From the NCBI GenBank assembly GCA_031422295.1, contig JANOQM010000033.1, positions 1 to 64,000 of the forward strand: a stretch of 64,000 nt of DNA, read 5' to 3'. The translations under genes and the position numbers were made by a program. The notes under the pieces were generated by a model, which had not been told where the DNA came from, did not search any database, and saw only the letters and a list, made by a program, of their open reading frames with translations. Source of the DNA: JANOMH01 sp031422295 (lineage in GTDB: Bacteria; Pseudomonadota; Alphaproteobacteria; Rhodobacterales; Rhodobacteraceae). Below, one piece after another: positions 23,849-32,387 of the stretch (positions are counted from its first letter, which is position 1; every line of letters begins with the position of its first letter).

Positions 23849-25171
23849 ATGGCGATGCGAATAATGCGGCACGGTTTGGCGCTGGTATTGATGGTAGTGT
23901 TGAATTTGGCGGCCCCGGCGGCACGGGCCGATGCGGCTGCAGCCGAGGAGGTTTTGCGGACATGGCTGCGCCTGACATTGGAACTGGTCCGCCATACGCC
24001 GACCTATACCCCGCCGGTGGCCAGTCGGACTTTTGCCTATGTCGGAATAACTGCGTTTGAAAGCGTCGCCTCGGGGTCAGACCAGTTGCAGTCGTTGGCA
24101 GGCCAGCTGAACGGGCTGACGGTTTTGCCCAAGCGCGAGGTCGGTCAGGCATATGACGAGGCGCTGGTCCTGCATGTGGCCCTTGGCGCAGTCGTGACCG
24201 ACCTGTTTGCCAATACCGGCCCGACCGGGCAACGGGCGTTGGCGGCTGTCACCGAACAGATGCGCGCTGATGTGGTGGCTGATTTGCCTGCCGATGTGGT
24301 GGAGCGTAGCGATGCGCTGGGCGCGGCACTGGCCGGACATATTCTGGCCTGGGCCGCGACGGATGGCGGCGCTGTAATCGACACAATGGGTTTTCCGGCG
24401 GAATATGTCTTGATCGACGGGCCGGGCCATTGGGTGCCGACCAATCTGGTGCGGCTGCAACAGACCCCGCTGCTGCCGGGCTGGGGGACGAACCGGCCCT
24501 TTGCCATGCCCGCAGGCACCACCTGCTCCCTGCCGCCGCCGCCGGACTATAGCGAGGAACCGGGGTCGGAATTCTACGCTCAGGCGCAGGAAGTTATTGA
24601 TTTCAAGGCGGGCTTGACCCCCGAACAAACCGCAATTGCCCGGTTCTGGGCCGATGATGCGATGCTGTCGATGACGCCGCCGGGCCATTGGGTAGCAATT
24701 GCAATGCAAGTGATGGACCGTGATCAGGCCCCGCTTGAAACGCGGGTCGAGGTGCTGGCGCAGCTTGGCATTGCCGTGGCTGATGGTTTCATCGGCTGCT
24801 GGCAGGCCAAGTTTGACTATAACCTGCTGCGCCCGATTACCTATATTCGCCGGGTTATGGACCCGAAATGGGAACCGTTGCTATTGACCCCGCCGTTCCC
24901 CGAATACCCCAGCGGCCATTCGGTACAATCGGCGGCAGCTGCCGTCGTGCTAACCGCCTATTTCGGCGCGGATTTTGCCTTTGACGATGAATCCCGCAGC
25001 GAGGACGGCCTGCCGCCCCGCAGTTTTCCCAGCTTTTGGGCCGCAGCCGAAGAAGCGGCTTTATCAAGGTTATATGGTGGAATCCACTTTCGGGCGGCCA
25101 TAGACCTGGGGCTGGACCAAGGCCGCTGTATCGGCGCTTATGCCGCGGCTTTGCAGACAAGGAACCAGTGA
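23849..25171 (+). CDS. Vanadium-haloperoxidase/PAP2-like exported protein
   Basis: 440 residues with a signal peptide (about 27 residues, ending ARA). All three vanadate/phosphate-binding motifs of the family are present: K321 and the Arg of KFDYNLLRP, the PSGH box at 354-357 (EYPSGHS), and S406-R407-x5-H413 in SRLYGGIHFRAAIDLG. These residues are shared by vanadium-dependent haloperoxidases and PAP2 acid phosphatases, so either activity is possible; the overall length and soluble nature favour the haloperoxidase side. Two ATGs start the frame (23849, 23855). It is followed directly by a VCBS/ASPIC-UnbV gene, a common partner. Confidence 0.88.
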   Translation: MAMRIMRHGLALVLMVVLNLAAPAARADAAAAEEVLRTWLRLTLELVRHTPTYTPPVASRTFAYVGITAFESVASGSDQLQSLAGQLNGLTVLPKREVGQAYDEALVLHVALGAVVTDLFANTGPTGQRALAAVTEQMRADVVADLPADVVERSDALGAALAGHILAWAATDGGAVIDTMGFPAEYVLIDGPGHWVPTNLVRLQQTPLLPGWGTNRPFAMPAGTTCSLPPPPDYSEEPGSEFYAQAQEVIDFKAGLTPEQTAIARFWADDAMLSMTPPGHWVAIAMQVMDRDQAPLETRVEVLAQLGIAVADGFIGCWQAKFDYNLLRPITYIRRVMDPKWEPLLLTPPFPEYPSGHSVQSAAAAVVLTAYFGADFAFDDESRSEDGLPPRSFPSFWAAAEEAALSRLYGGIHFRAAIDLGLDQGRCIGAYAAALQTRNQ

Positions 25172-26737
25172 ATGACCAGAATTTTCGCCCTGCTCGCTGG
25201 GTTTTGTGCCAGCTCTTTGTCCGCTCAAGACATGCCCGCCATGCCGGTTTACGTAGAGGAAACCGCAACTGCCGGGATCGACAGCATTTATGCAGGCGAC
25301 TGGCAATACATGGTCGGTGGCGGTGTGGCGGCGTTTGACTGCAACGGCGATTTCAAGGCCGATCTGTTCTTCGCGGGCGGCGAAGCGGTGGCGCAATTCT
25401 ATGTCAACCAAAGCAATGTAGCTGGCCCCTTGCAATTCGCCCGGGTGGATAGTGGTTTAGAAGTTGATGCGGCCACAGGGGCCTATCCGCTGGATGCCGA
25501 CAGCGACGGGATCACCGATCTGGTAGTCCTGCGCGTGGGCGAAAATTTGATCATGCGTGGCTTGGGCGATTGTCGGTTCGAACGCGCGAACGAGGCCTGG
25601 GGCTTTGATGGCGGCGACGGCTGGTCCACCGCGTTTTCCGCGATGTGGGAGGATGGGGCGATTTGGCCGACGCTTGCCGTCGGCAACTACATCGACCGGA
25701 CCGAAGAAGCGTTTCCATGGGGGTCTTGCACCGATAACTGGCTGCACCGGGGGGGGGCGCAGGGGTTTGAGGCCCCATTGCCTTTGACCCCCAGCTTTTG
25801 CGCCCTGTCCATGCTGTTCACCGACTGGAACCGGTCGGGCACACCGTCGCTGCGGGTGTCCAATGACCGCGAGTATTACAAAGGCGGGCAGGAACAGATG
25901 TGGCGGCTGGAGCACGGCGTGGCACCGGCCTTGCTAACGGCTGCCGAAGGCTGGAAACCATTGCGCATCTGGGGCATGGGAATTGCCAGCTATGACATTG
26001 ATTACAATGGCTATCCGGAATATTTCCTGACCAGCATGGCCGACAATAAACTGCAGCGGTTGGTGACCGAAACCTTGCCACTGCCCGCCTTTGCTGATGT
26101 TGCATTTTCGTTGGGTGTCACAGCGCACCGGCCGTATATCGGCGAAAATGCGCGGCCCAGCACGGCTTGGCATGCCCAGTTTGAAGATGTGAACAATGAC
26201 GGGTTTGCTGATTTATTCGTGGTCAAAGGCAATGTCGATCAAATGCCGGATTTTGCCGCCGAAGACCCCAATAACTTGCTGCTTGGCCGCCCGGACGGCA
26301 CCTATGCCGAGGCGGGCAGTCTGGCCGGCGTGGCCAGCACCCTGATCGGGCGTGGTGGAGCGGTGGCTGATTTCAATCTGGATGGTTGGCTCGATATCGT
26401 TGTCGTCAACCGCCGGGTGCCGGCGCAAATCTGGCGAAATACAGGCGCTAGCGGCGGCCACTGGCTGGGTCTGGCTCTGTCGCAACCCGCGCCCAATACC
26501 GCTGCGATTGGCGCATGGATTGAGGTCCGGCGAGGTGATGTCGTCATGCGCCGTGAGATTGCGGTCGGCGGCGGTCATGCCAGCGGACAGGCGGGTTGGT
26601 GGCATTTCGGCTTGGGCGATCTGACCGAGGCGGAAGTCCGGGTAATCTGGCCGGACGGTACCGAAGGCGCGTGGGAAATGTTGGACGCCGATGGGTTTTT
26701 TAGCCTGTCGCGAGGGCAGGCCGCACAGTCAAACTAA
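25172..26737 (+). CDS. Exported FG-GAP/VCBS repeat protein with ASPIC/UnbV C-terminus (CRTAC1-like)
   Basis: 521 residues with a signal peptide (MTRIFALLAGFCASSLSA). Repeats with Asp-rich calcium-loop motifs are visible: FDCNGDFKADLFFAGGEA, LDADSDGITDLVV, YDIDYNGYPEYFL, EDVNNDGFADLFVVKGN and DFNLDGWLDIVVV, a beta-propeller of the integrin alpha type. The C-terminal GGHWLGLALSQPAPNTAAIG and VRVIWPDGTEGAW are the ASPIC/UnbV domain. Likely secreted; often encoded next to vanadium-haloperoxidase-like genes, as here (ATG directly after the upstream TGA). Role unknown. Confidence 0.9.
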   Translation: MTRIFALLAGFCASSLSAQDMPAMPVYVEETATAGIDSIYAGDWQYMVGGGVAAFDCNGDFKADLFFAGGEAVAQFYVNQSNVAGPLQFARVDSGLEVDAATGAYPLDADSDGITDLVVLRVGENLIMRGLGDCRFERANEAWGFDGGDGWSTAFSAMWEDGAIWPTLAVGNYIDRTEEAFPWGSCTDNWLHRGGAQGFEAPLPLTPSFCALSMLFTDWNRSGTPSLRVSNDREYYKGGQEQMWRLEHGVAPALLTAAEGWKPLRIWGMGIASYDIDYNGYPEYFLTSMADNKLQRLVTETLPLPAFADVAFSLGVTAHRPYIGENARPSTAWHAQFEDVNNDGFADLFVVKGNVDQMPDFAAEDPNNLLLGRPDGTYAEAGSLAGVASTLIGRGGAVADFNLDGWLDIVVVNRRVPAQIWRNTGASGGHWLGLALSQPAPNTAAIGAWIEVRRGDVVMRREIAVGGGHASGQAGWWHFGLGDLTEAEVRVIWPDGTEGAWEMLDADGFFSLSRGQAAQSN

Positions 26738-26940
26738 GACAAACGCAACACGTTTTTCGACAGCGCAAAGCGCCGGTCAGCTTGCCACGGAATGCAGACA
26801 GTGGCGCGAGAGGGCGAAGACTTGAGTCTTTCGTTGCGGTTTTGGAACAGCGGGAGCGGCATCTCGCATGTTTAGACTTACGGACTCTGGGTGCGGGTAG
26901 AAGAATTTTAGATTTCTATTTCATCAGGATAGCCAAGAGT

Positions 26941-27318
26941 AAGGCCTATAAAAAATATCCGCCGCCCCGCTGCCTGCGCATGACATTCGAAAAACGGGCG
27001 CAGCTGGATGCCGAACGGGACGATATGGCGCTCGTGGCGTATATGCGTGAGCGGCAGTTCGGCATTGATACAGTCGCGCACAAGCGGCCCGGAAACAGCA
27101 CGATTGAAAATAACGACGTTCTTGGCTAGGTGTTGGGGGCACGCTGTCGGTTACGCCTATCTTCAAACCTTAATCAGCTTGCAAGGGCGATGAATACTGG
27201 CCCACTGCCTGCCACGCCGGAAACTGCAGCTGATTTGAAGGAAGCCTGCCGGAAAATCTCTGAAATCCGCATTGCGCTCATGCCGGCGCGTGCCAAAGCG
27301 CCGCAAGGCGCGCCGTGA
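26941..27318 (+). pseudogene. mobC: mobC relic (mobilisation accessory protein), broken by an in-frame TAG
   Basis: The frame CLRMTFEKRAQLDAERDDMA-LVAYMRERQFG matches the N-terminal plan of MobC (xFxxRAxL...xLxAYxRxxxFG). After an in-frame TAG at 27127-27129 the same frame continues RLRLSSNLNQLARAMNTGPL, then PATPETAADLKEAC, which is the most typical MobC stretch. So one stop codon splits a recognisable protein, and no clear start remains upstream of base 26980. MobC binds the relaxosome at oriT of mobilisable plasmids and integrative elements. It lies beside the 3' end of tRNA-Thr, a classic integration site. I infer a decayed element. Confidence 0.75.
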
Positions 27319-27455
27319 TCCGGAAAGCGAATGAGCCGGACGACGCCCCGCAGCTTGCACGATACATCTTGGCGATGCGGGAGCCCCGGATGCGCCCGCC
27401 AGCGCGCCGGGGGTTTCGTTTTTCTGGGGAACGTCAGGCGAACAAATCAGTTTGA
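27315..27455 (+). pseudogene. Possible relaxase 5' remnant
   Basis: A GTG (27315-27317) overlaps the mobC stop by three bases, the usual mobC-relaxase junction. The frame reads VIRKANEPDDAPQLARYILA and ends after 46 codons at 27455. The first 20 residues loosely resemble a relaxase start (MIxKxN...LAxYL), but the catalytic Tyr/His regions are gone. Call rests mainly on position. Confidence 0.35.
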
Positions 27456-27576
27456 CTTGTACGGGGTTTGTACGCGGAAGCCCCGAATTGTCGGCGTTTG
27501 TTCCCGCAAATGCGCGTAAGTTATCGTATCGCCCGTTCGTAGGTTCCCCGTAACTCTCTGAATTTTTAGTGCTAAA

Positions 27577-27651
27577 TGGTGCTGTGAGAGAGGATTGAAC
27601 TCTCGACCTCACCCTTACCAAGGGTGTGCTCTACCACTGAGCTACCACAGC
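27577..27651 (-). tRNA. tRNA-Thr (anticodon GGT)
   Basis: 75 bases on the minus strand. Acceptor GCTGTGG/TCACAGC with one G-T pair, discriminator A, encoded CCA; anticodon stem CACCC/GGGTG with loop TTGGTAA giving GGT; T arm GAGAG-TTCAATC-CTCTC. Reads ACC/ACU. Its 3' end points toward the mobC relic. Confidence 0.97.
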
Positions 27652-27752
27652 AACGCTTAGCGGCTTTTAGCGACACGGGTGGCGAGTGCAAGGGGTTTTG
27701 TCGGGCAGTTTGGACCTAGACGCTGGCCCGCCCCCGGATTATTACGAAGCGC

Positions 27753-27950
27753 ATGAAAACACCCAAACAGACCCCCCCGCCCCAGATACCAAACATCAAT
27801 GATCGCAATGTGCGGCTCAAGGCGGCGTTGCAGGCTAATATTGCCCGACGCAAGGCACAGGTTAAGGGGCGGGGGTCAGAATTGGGGCCAGAATTGGGAC
27901 CAGAATTGGGACCACAGGCGGAGCAGCCCGACTCAACCGAGAAAGAGTAG
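27753..27950 (+). CDS. Small hydrophilic protein upstream of murA
   Basis: 65 residues, MKTPKQTPPPQIPNINDRNV then RLKAALQANIARRKAQ, a basic helix, and a C-terminal tail with three near-identical GPEL units made by three 12-bp repeats. No known domain. A small gene of this type precedes murA in other Rhodobacteraceae as far as I recall. The gap to murA is only six bases, so it is co-transcribed. Function unknown. Confidence 0.6.
   Translation: MKTPKQTPPPQIPNINDRNVRLKAALQANIARRKAQVKGRGSELGPELGPELGPQAEQPDSTEKE
27876..27911 (+). repeat. Three tandem 12-bp units inside the small gene
   Basis: TCAGAATTGGGG, CCAGAATTGGGA, CCAGAATTGGGA in direct series, coding for (S/P)ELG units. In frame, so copy number can change by slippage without breaking the gene. 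Confidence 0.85.
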
Positions 27951-27956
27951 ACAGGC

Positions 27957-29225
27957 ATGGATTCGATCGTCGTCAGGGGCGGGGCACCATTGTCCGGCCA
28001 AATTCCAATTGCCGGGGCCAAGAATGCAGCCTTGACGCTGATGCCCGTCACCCTGCTGTCGGACGAACCCCTGACCCTGACCAATGCCCCGCGCCTGTCG
28101 GATATCAAGACGATGACCTTGCTGTTGGAATCCTTGGGCACCGAGGTGACCTCGATGCAAGGCGGCAAAGTGATTGCATTGTCGTCGCACACTATCACTT
28201 CGACCCGTGCTGACTATGACATCGTACGCAAGATGCGGGCGTCCAATCTGGTGTTGGGCCCGCTGCTGGCCCGCGAACATCAGGCAATTGTGTCTTTGCC
28301 CGGTGGCTGCGCAATTGGGGCACGGCCGATGGATATACATATTTCCGCGCTGGAGGCTTTGGGGGCCGAGATTGAGCTGAAAGATGGCTATCTGCATGCT
28401 GTCGCCCGGGGCGGCCTGAAAGGTGCCCGCGTGCCATTGCGTTTCGCGTCGGTGGGCGCCACAGAAAATGTGTTGATGGCCGCCACGCTCGCCAAAGGCA
28501 CAACCCTGATCGAGAATGCCGCGCGCGAGCCCGAGATTGTCGATCTGGCCCGATGCTTGCGCAAAATGGGCGCCCAGATCAGCGGCGAGGGCACGTCGAC
28601 CATCGAAATTCAAGGCGTCGACCGACTGGGCGGCGCGACCCATCAGGTGGTCACCGACCGGATTGAGCTGGGCACCTATATGCTCGCCCCGGTGTTTACC
28701 GGGGGCGAGGTGGAATGCCTTGGTGGGCGGTTGGAACTGGTCGCGGCCTTTGCCGAGCGCTTGGATGCGGCCGGTGTCGATGTGTTTGAAACCGACAAGG
28801 GCCTAAAGGTGCGCCTGCGCGGCGACCGACCCCGTGCGGTGGATGTGGTAACCGCCCCATTCCCCGGCTTTCCAACCGACCTGCAGGCGCAGATGATGGC
28901 GATGCTGTGTATCGCCGAAGGTAAATCAGTGCTGGAAGAACGGATATTTGAAAACCGCTTCATGCATGCCCCCGAACTGGTGCGGATGGGCGCGCGGATT
29001 GATGTGCATGGCGGCGTGGCGACCGTTCAAGGTGTCGACCGATTGCGCGGCGCGCCCGTCATGGCCACGGATTTGCGCGCCTCGGTGTCGTTGATTTTGG
29101 CCGGGCTGGCAGCCGAAGGCGAAACGATCGTCAACCGTGTCTACCATTTGGACCGGGGGTACGAGCATGTCGAGGAAAAGCTGAATGCCGTGGGTGCCCG
29201 TATCGAACGGGTCCGGGGCCAATGA
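27957..29225 (+). CDS. murA: UDP-N-acetylglucosamine 1-carboxyvinyltransferase
   Basis: First committed step of peptidoglycan synthesis: transfer of enolpyruvate from PEP to UDP-GlcNAc. 422 residues with the two inside-out alpha/beta domains. K22 in IAGAKNAALTL and the PEP-binding Cys C118 in LPGGCAIGARPMD are present, so fosfomycin sensitivity is expected at this residue. Further motifs: FPTDLQAQMMAML and RPRAVDVVTAPFPG. Its TGA overlaps the start of the DUF2948 gene. First enzyme of a housekeeping operon that runs to yacG. Confidence 0.97.
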   Translation: MDSIVVRGGAPLSGQIPIAGAKNAALTLMPVTLLSDEPLTLTNAPRLSDIKTMTLLLESLGTEVTSMQGGKVIALSSHTITSTRADYDIVRKMRASNLVLGPLLAREHQAIVSLPGGCAIGARPMDIHISALEALGAEIELKDGYLHAVARGGLKGARVPLRFASVGATENVLMAATLAKGTTLIENAAREPEIVDLARCLRKMGAQISGEGTSTIEIQGVDRLGGATHQVVTDRIELGTYMLAPVFTGGEVECLGGRLELVAAFAERLDAAGVDVFETDKGLKVRLRGDRPRAVDVVTAPFPGFPTDLQAQMMAMLCIAEGKSVLEERIFENRFMHAPELVRMGARIDVHGGVATVQGVDRLRGAPVMATDLRASVSLILAGLAAEGETIVNRVYHLDRGYEHVEEKLNAVGARIERVRGQ

Positions 29226-29701
29226 CCGGCGATGCCAGATTCGAGGATGGCCGCGTTTTGCCATTGCGTCTGAAAGCACTGGATGCGGATGATCTGGCGG
29301 TTCTGTCAAGTCTTGTGCAAGATGCAGTGTTCCCCGCCTCCGAGATGATCTGGACCCGCAAGGACCGTCGCTTTGCGATTCTACTGAACAGGTTTCGCTG
29401 GGAAGACGCGCCAAACGCCGAACAGCGCCGCCGTCATTACGAGCGGGTCCAGTCCGTGCTGGCCATCGAGGATGTCACAAAAGTACAATCCCTTGGCGTT
29501 GGTCGCAGCGATAACAGCGTGATTATGTCCGTTTTGTCGATTTCCTTCCAACCGGGGATCGATGGAACCGGACATGTGCTGCTGACATTGGCAGGTGACG
29601 GATTGATTTCGGTCGAGGTCGAGACGTTGGAAGTGGTTTTGCGCGATGTGACCCGTCCTTATGCTGCTGCGTCGGGCAAGCTACCGGGCCACCCGGGCTG
29701 A
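29222..29701 (+). CDS. DUF2948 family protein
   Basis: 159 residues. LRLKALDADDLAVLSSLVQD, then the RFAILLNRFRWED segment and a C-terminal GLISVEVETLEVVLRDVTRP are typical of DUF2948, a small alphaproteobacterial family found between murA and hisD. Soluble, no catalytic motif recognisable. ATG overlaps the murA stop. Function unknown. Confidence 0.88.
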   Translation: MTGDARFEDGRVLPLRLKALDADDLAVLSSLVQDAVFPASEMIWTRKDRRFAILLNRFRWEDAPNAEQRRRHYERVQSVLAIEDVTKVQSLGVGRSDNSVIMSVLSISFQPGIDGTGHVLLTLAGDGLISVEVETLEVVLRDVTRPYAAASGKLPGHPG

Positions 29702-29814
29702 CGATTGCCGCGCCGAAAATTCCCCCTTGGCGGTCATTGGTTTTTTGACCAGCGCTTGCCCTTTATTGATGTGTTCACGCAGCAGCGCTATGTCGGCCGC
29801 AAAGGAGCTTTGCC

Positions 29815-31116
29815 ATGCCTCAGATCTTGAATGCGTCCGAACCTGGGTTTGAGGTGGCGTTTGCCGCATTGCTGGGCATGAAACGCGAAGATAGCCCGGA
29901 CGTGGACGCGGTTGTCGCGCGTATTATTGCCGATGTCCGGGCGCGGGGGGATCAGGCGGTGATTGACCTGACAGCCAGATTTGACCGCCTCACGCTGACA
30001 CCTGACACCTTGCGGTTCTCGGAAGCTGAAATTGATGCCGAATGCGCCAAAGTGGGGCCAGAGGACCGGCAGGCGCTAGAGCTGGCTGCAGACCGGATAA
30101 CGGCCTACCACGCCCGCCAAATGCCAATGAACGAGAGCTGGACTGACGCCGCCGGGGCCACATTGGGCTGGCGCTGGACCGCCGTTTCGGCGGCAGGGTT
30201 GTATGTGCCGGGGGGGCTGGCGACCTATCCATCCTCAGTGCTGATGAATGCGATCCCGGCCAAAGTGGCGGGGGTGGGTCGTCTGGCGATGGTGGTGCCA
30301 ACGCCGGACGGGGCGATGAACCCGCTGGTGTTGCTGGCTGCCCGGATGGCTGGCGTAGACGAGATTTACCGCATCGGCGGGGCGCAGGCGATTGCGGCAC
30401 TGGCCTATGGGACGCAAACCATAGCCCCGGTGGACAAGATTACCGGGCCGGGAAATGCCTATGTGGCGGCGGCCAAGCGCCGGGTGTTTGGCAAGGTTGG
30501 TATTGATATGATCGCCGGACCGTCCGAGATTCTGGTGATCGCGGACGCGGATAATGATCCGGACTGGATTGCACTGGATCTGCTATCCCAAGCCGAACAT
30601 GACGCCAGCACCCAGTCGATCCTGATCACCGATGATGCCGGGTTTGGCCGGGCGGTTATGCAAGCTGTTGAAAAGCGGCTGGAAACGTTGGAACGGCGGG
30701 CAATTGCCGGGGTGGCTTGGCGCGAAAATGGCGCAGTGATCGTGGTGCGCGATATGGCCGAAGCCGCAGTGTTGAGCGACCGGATTGCGCCCGAACATCT
30801 ACAATTATGTGTGGCAGACCCCGAAGGTTTGGCCGCAAAAGTCATCCATGCGGGCGCGATTTTCCTTGGCCACTGGACGCCAGAGGCGATTGGCGATTAC
30901 ATCGGCGGGCCGAACCATGTGCTGCCAACCGCACGCTCGGCGCGGTTTTCCAGCGGGCTGTCGGTGATGGATTTTCTCAAACGAACCACAATGGCGAAAA
31001 TGACGCCGCAGGCGTTGCGCGCCATCGGTCCGGCGGCAGTTCGTCTGGCCATGTCGGAAAGCCTGCAGGCGCATGGCCTATCGGTGCAGGCCCGGTTGGA
31101 CCGCCTGAACCAATGA
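29815..31116 (+). CDS. hisD: Histidinol dehydrogenase
   Basis: Last two oxidations of histidine synthesis, histidinol to histidine, zinc- and NAD-dependent. 433 residues. Motifs: GLYVPGGLATYPSSVLMNAI, KITGPGNAYVAAAKR, GPSEILVIAD, DLLSQAEHD (Glu/His), SDRIAPEHLQL with the catalytic Glu-His, and IGDYIGGPNHVLPT with zinc ligands. AAAGGAG lies before the ATG. A 113-bp gap separates it from DUF2948 and may carry a promoter. Stop overlaps the UPF0262 start. Confidence 0.96.
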   Translation: MPQILNASEPGFEVAFAALLGMKREDSPDVDAVVARIIADVRARGDQAVIDLTARFDRLTLTPDTLRFSEAEIDAECAKVGPEDRQALELAADRITAYHARQMPMNESWTDAAGATLGWRWTAVSAAGLYVPGGLATYPSSVLMNAIPAKVAGVGRLAMVVPTPDGAMNPLVLLAARMAGVDEIYRIGGAQAIAALAYGTQTIAPVDKITGPGNAYVAAAKRRVFGKVGIDMIAGPSEILVIADADNDPDWIALDLLSQAEHDASTQSILITDDAGFGRAVMQAVEKRLETLERRAIAGVAWRENGAVIVVRDMAEAAVLSDRIAPEHLQLCVADPEGLAAKVIHAGAIFLGHWTPEAIGDYIGGPNHVLPTARSARFSSGLSVMDFLKRTTMAKMTPQALRAIGPAAVRLAMSESLQAHGLSVQARLDRLNQ

Positions 31117-31592
31117 CCCGTATCTGCCAGATCACGCTGGATGATACCGGCCTGCCGCCACCTACGCCCGAGGTCGAGCAGGAACGCAAAGTCGCAATGT
31201 TTGATCTGCTTGAGGCTAACAGCTTTGTGCTGCCCGGTCGCGATGGGCGGGCGGTGCCGACAGGCCCCTATGTGCTGGCCCTGTCGATCCGCGAGCGACG
31301 GCTGGTGTTTGATATTCGCACCGAAGCCGCTGATATTGCAGGAGAATTTCATCTCTCCCTTGGCCCGTTCCGCCAGGTGGTCAAGGATTACTATCAGATT
31401 TGCCAAAGCTATTTTTCTGCGGTGAAATCTCTGCCACCTGGTCAAATCGAAACCATCGATATGGCAAGGCGCGGTATCCACAACGAAGGCGCGCGGGTGT
31501 TGCAGGAGCGGCTTGCTGGCAAGGCCGAGGTCGATACCGACACCGCCCGCCGCCTGTTCACCCTGATCTGCGTTCTGCATTTCGGGGGCTGA
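31113..31592 (+). CDS. UPF0262 family protein
   Basis: 159 residues from the ATG that overlaps the hisD stop. RICQITLDDTGLPPPTPEVE, FDIRTEAADIAGEFHLSLGP and IDMARRGIHNEGARVLQERL are conserved segments of UPF0262, an alphaproteobacterial family found after hisD. No known activity. The frame is open upstream only as antisense of hisD. Followed by the phosphatase gene with overlapping stop and start. Confidence 0.88.
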   Translation: MTRICQITLDDTGLPPPTPEVEQERKVAMFDLLEANSFVLPGRDGRAVPTGPYVLALSIRERRLVFDIRTEAADIAGEFHLSLGPFRQVVKDYYQICQSYFSAVKSLPPGQIETIDMARRGIHNEGARVLQERLAGKAEVDTDTARRLFTLICVLHFGG

Positions 31593-32086
31593 TGATGGAA
31601 CATAGCGCCCTCATCCAAGCCCTGCCACAGTCGGTTTTGTTTTGTTGCGATCATAACTCGGTCCGGTCCCCGATGGCCGAAGGAATCATGAAAAAGTTTT
31701 ATGGAACAACCTGTTACATTCAATCCGTCGGGGTAAAAAATGACATGGAAATCGACGGGTTTGCGATCACAGTTTGCGCCGAACTGGGCGTGGAACTGTC
31801 CCGCCACCGCAGCCGGTCATTTGACGAGATGGAACAATGGGGCGATGATCTGACGTCGTTCGATCTGGTCCTTGCATTATCACCCGCCAGCCAGCGGCGT
31901 GCGCTGGACCTGACCCGGTTTTCGCATCTGATTGTCGAATACTGGCCAATCCTTGATCCCACCGGACTGGGCGAGGGGCGGGACGAACGGCTAAAGACCT
32001 ATCGTCAAAGCCGCGACATGATCATTCAACGTCTGATTGAACGTTGGGGCCCGCCGCAAGTTTCGCCAAAGGATCATGTGCTTTAG
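31592..32086 (+). CDS. Low-molecular-weight protein-tyrosine-phosphatase-like protein
   Basis: 164 residues. The phosphate loop C19-x5-R25 (FCCDHNSVRSPMAEG) and the general acid Asp in WPILDPTG are those of low-MW phosphatases and thioredoxin-type arsenate reductases; the loop carries an extra Cys (C18) and His at the third position, unlike the usual CxxNxxRS. Arsenate reductase needs further Cys residues that are not evident, so a phosphatase is preferred. A start three bases later (second Met) is equally possible. Conserved neighbour of infA and UPF0262 in Rhodobacteraceae. Confidence 0.85.
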   Translation: MMEHSALIQALPQSVLFCCDHNSVRSPMAEGIMKKFYGTTCYIQSVGVKNDMEIDGFAITVCAELGVELSRHRSRSFDEMEQWGDDLTSFDLVLALSPASQRRALDLTRFSHLIVEYWPILDPTGLGEGRDERLKTYRQSRDMIIQRLIERWGPPQVSPKDHVL

Positions 32087-32125
32087 CGCTTGAAAATCCC
32101 CGCAACTGGACGCATAGCACGGGCG

Positions 32126-32146
32126 CACCCGCGATTTTCGCGGGTG
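32126..32146 (+). promoter_or_regulatory. infA: Hairpin in the infA leader
   Basis: CACCCGCG (32126-32133) and CGCGGGTG (32139-32146) form a perfect 8-bp stem with loop ATTTT, ending 18 bases before the infA ATG. No U-run follows, so it is more likely a leader structure or processing site than a terminator. The infA ribosome site GGAGAGA lies directly after it. Confidence 0.45.
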
Positions 32147-32164
32147 GCATCGTTTGGAGAGACC

Positions 32165-32383
32165 ATGGCCAAGGAAGAACTGCTCGAATTTCCGGGGATC
32201 GTAAAGGAGCTTTTGCCGAACGCGACGTTCCGGGTCGAGTTGGAAAATGGCCACGAAATCATCGCCCACACCGCAGGCAAGATGCGCAAAAACCGCATCC
32301 GGGTGCTGGCGGGCGACAAAGTGCAGGTCGAAATGACCCCCTATGATCTGACCAAGGGTCGGATCAATTACCGGTTCAAGTGA
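32165..32383 (+). CDS. infA: Translation initiation factor IF-1
   Basis: 72 residues, S1/OB fold, binds the ribosomal A site during initiation. MAKEELLEFPGIVKELLPNA, FRVELENGHEIIAHTAGKMR and GRINYRFK are the full IF-1 signature, and the length is exact. The internal ATG at 32165 with GGAGAGA upstream is the right start; the open frame before it is leader. maf follows after four bases. Confidence 0.97.
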   Translation: MAKEELLEFPGIVKELLPNATFRVELENGHEIIAHTAGKMRKNRIRVLAGDKVQVEMTPYDLTKGRINYRFK

Positions 32384-32387
32384 ACAC

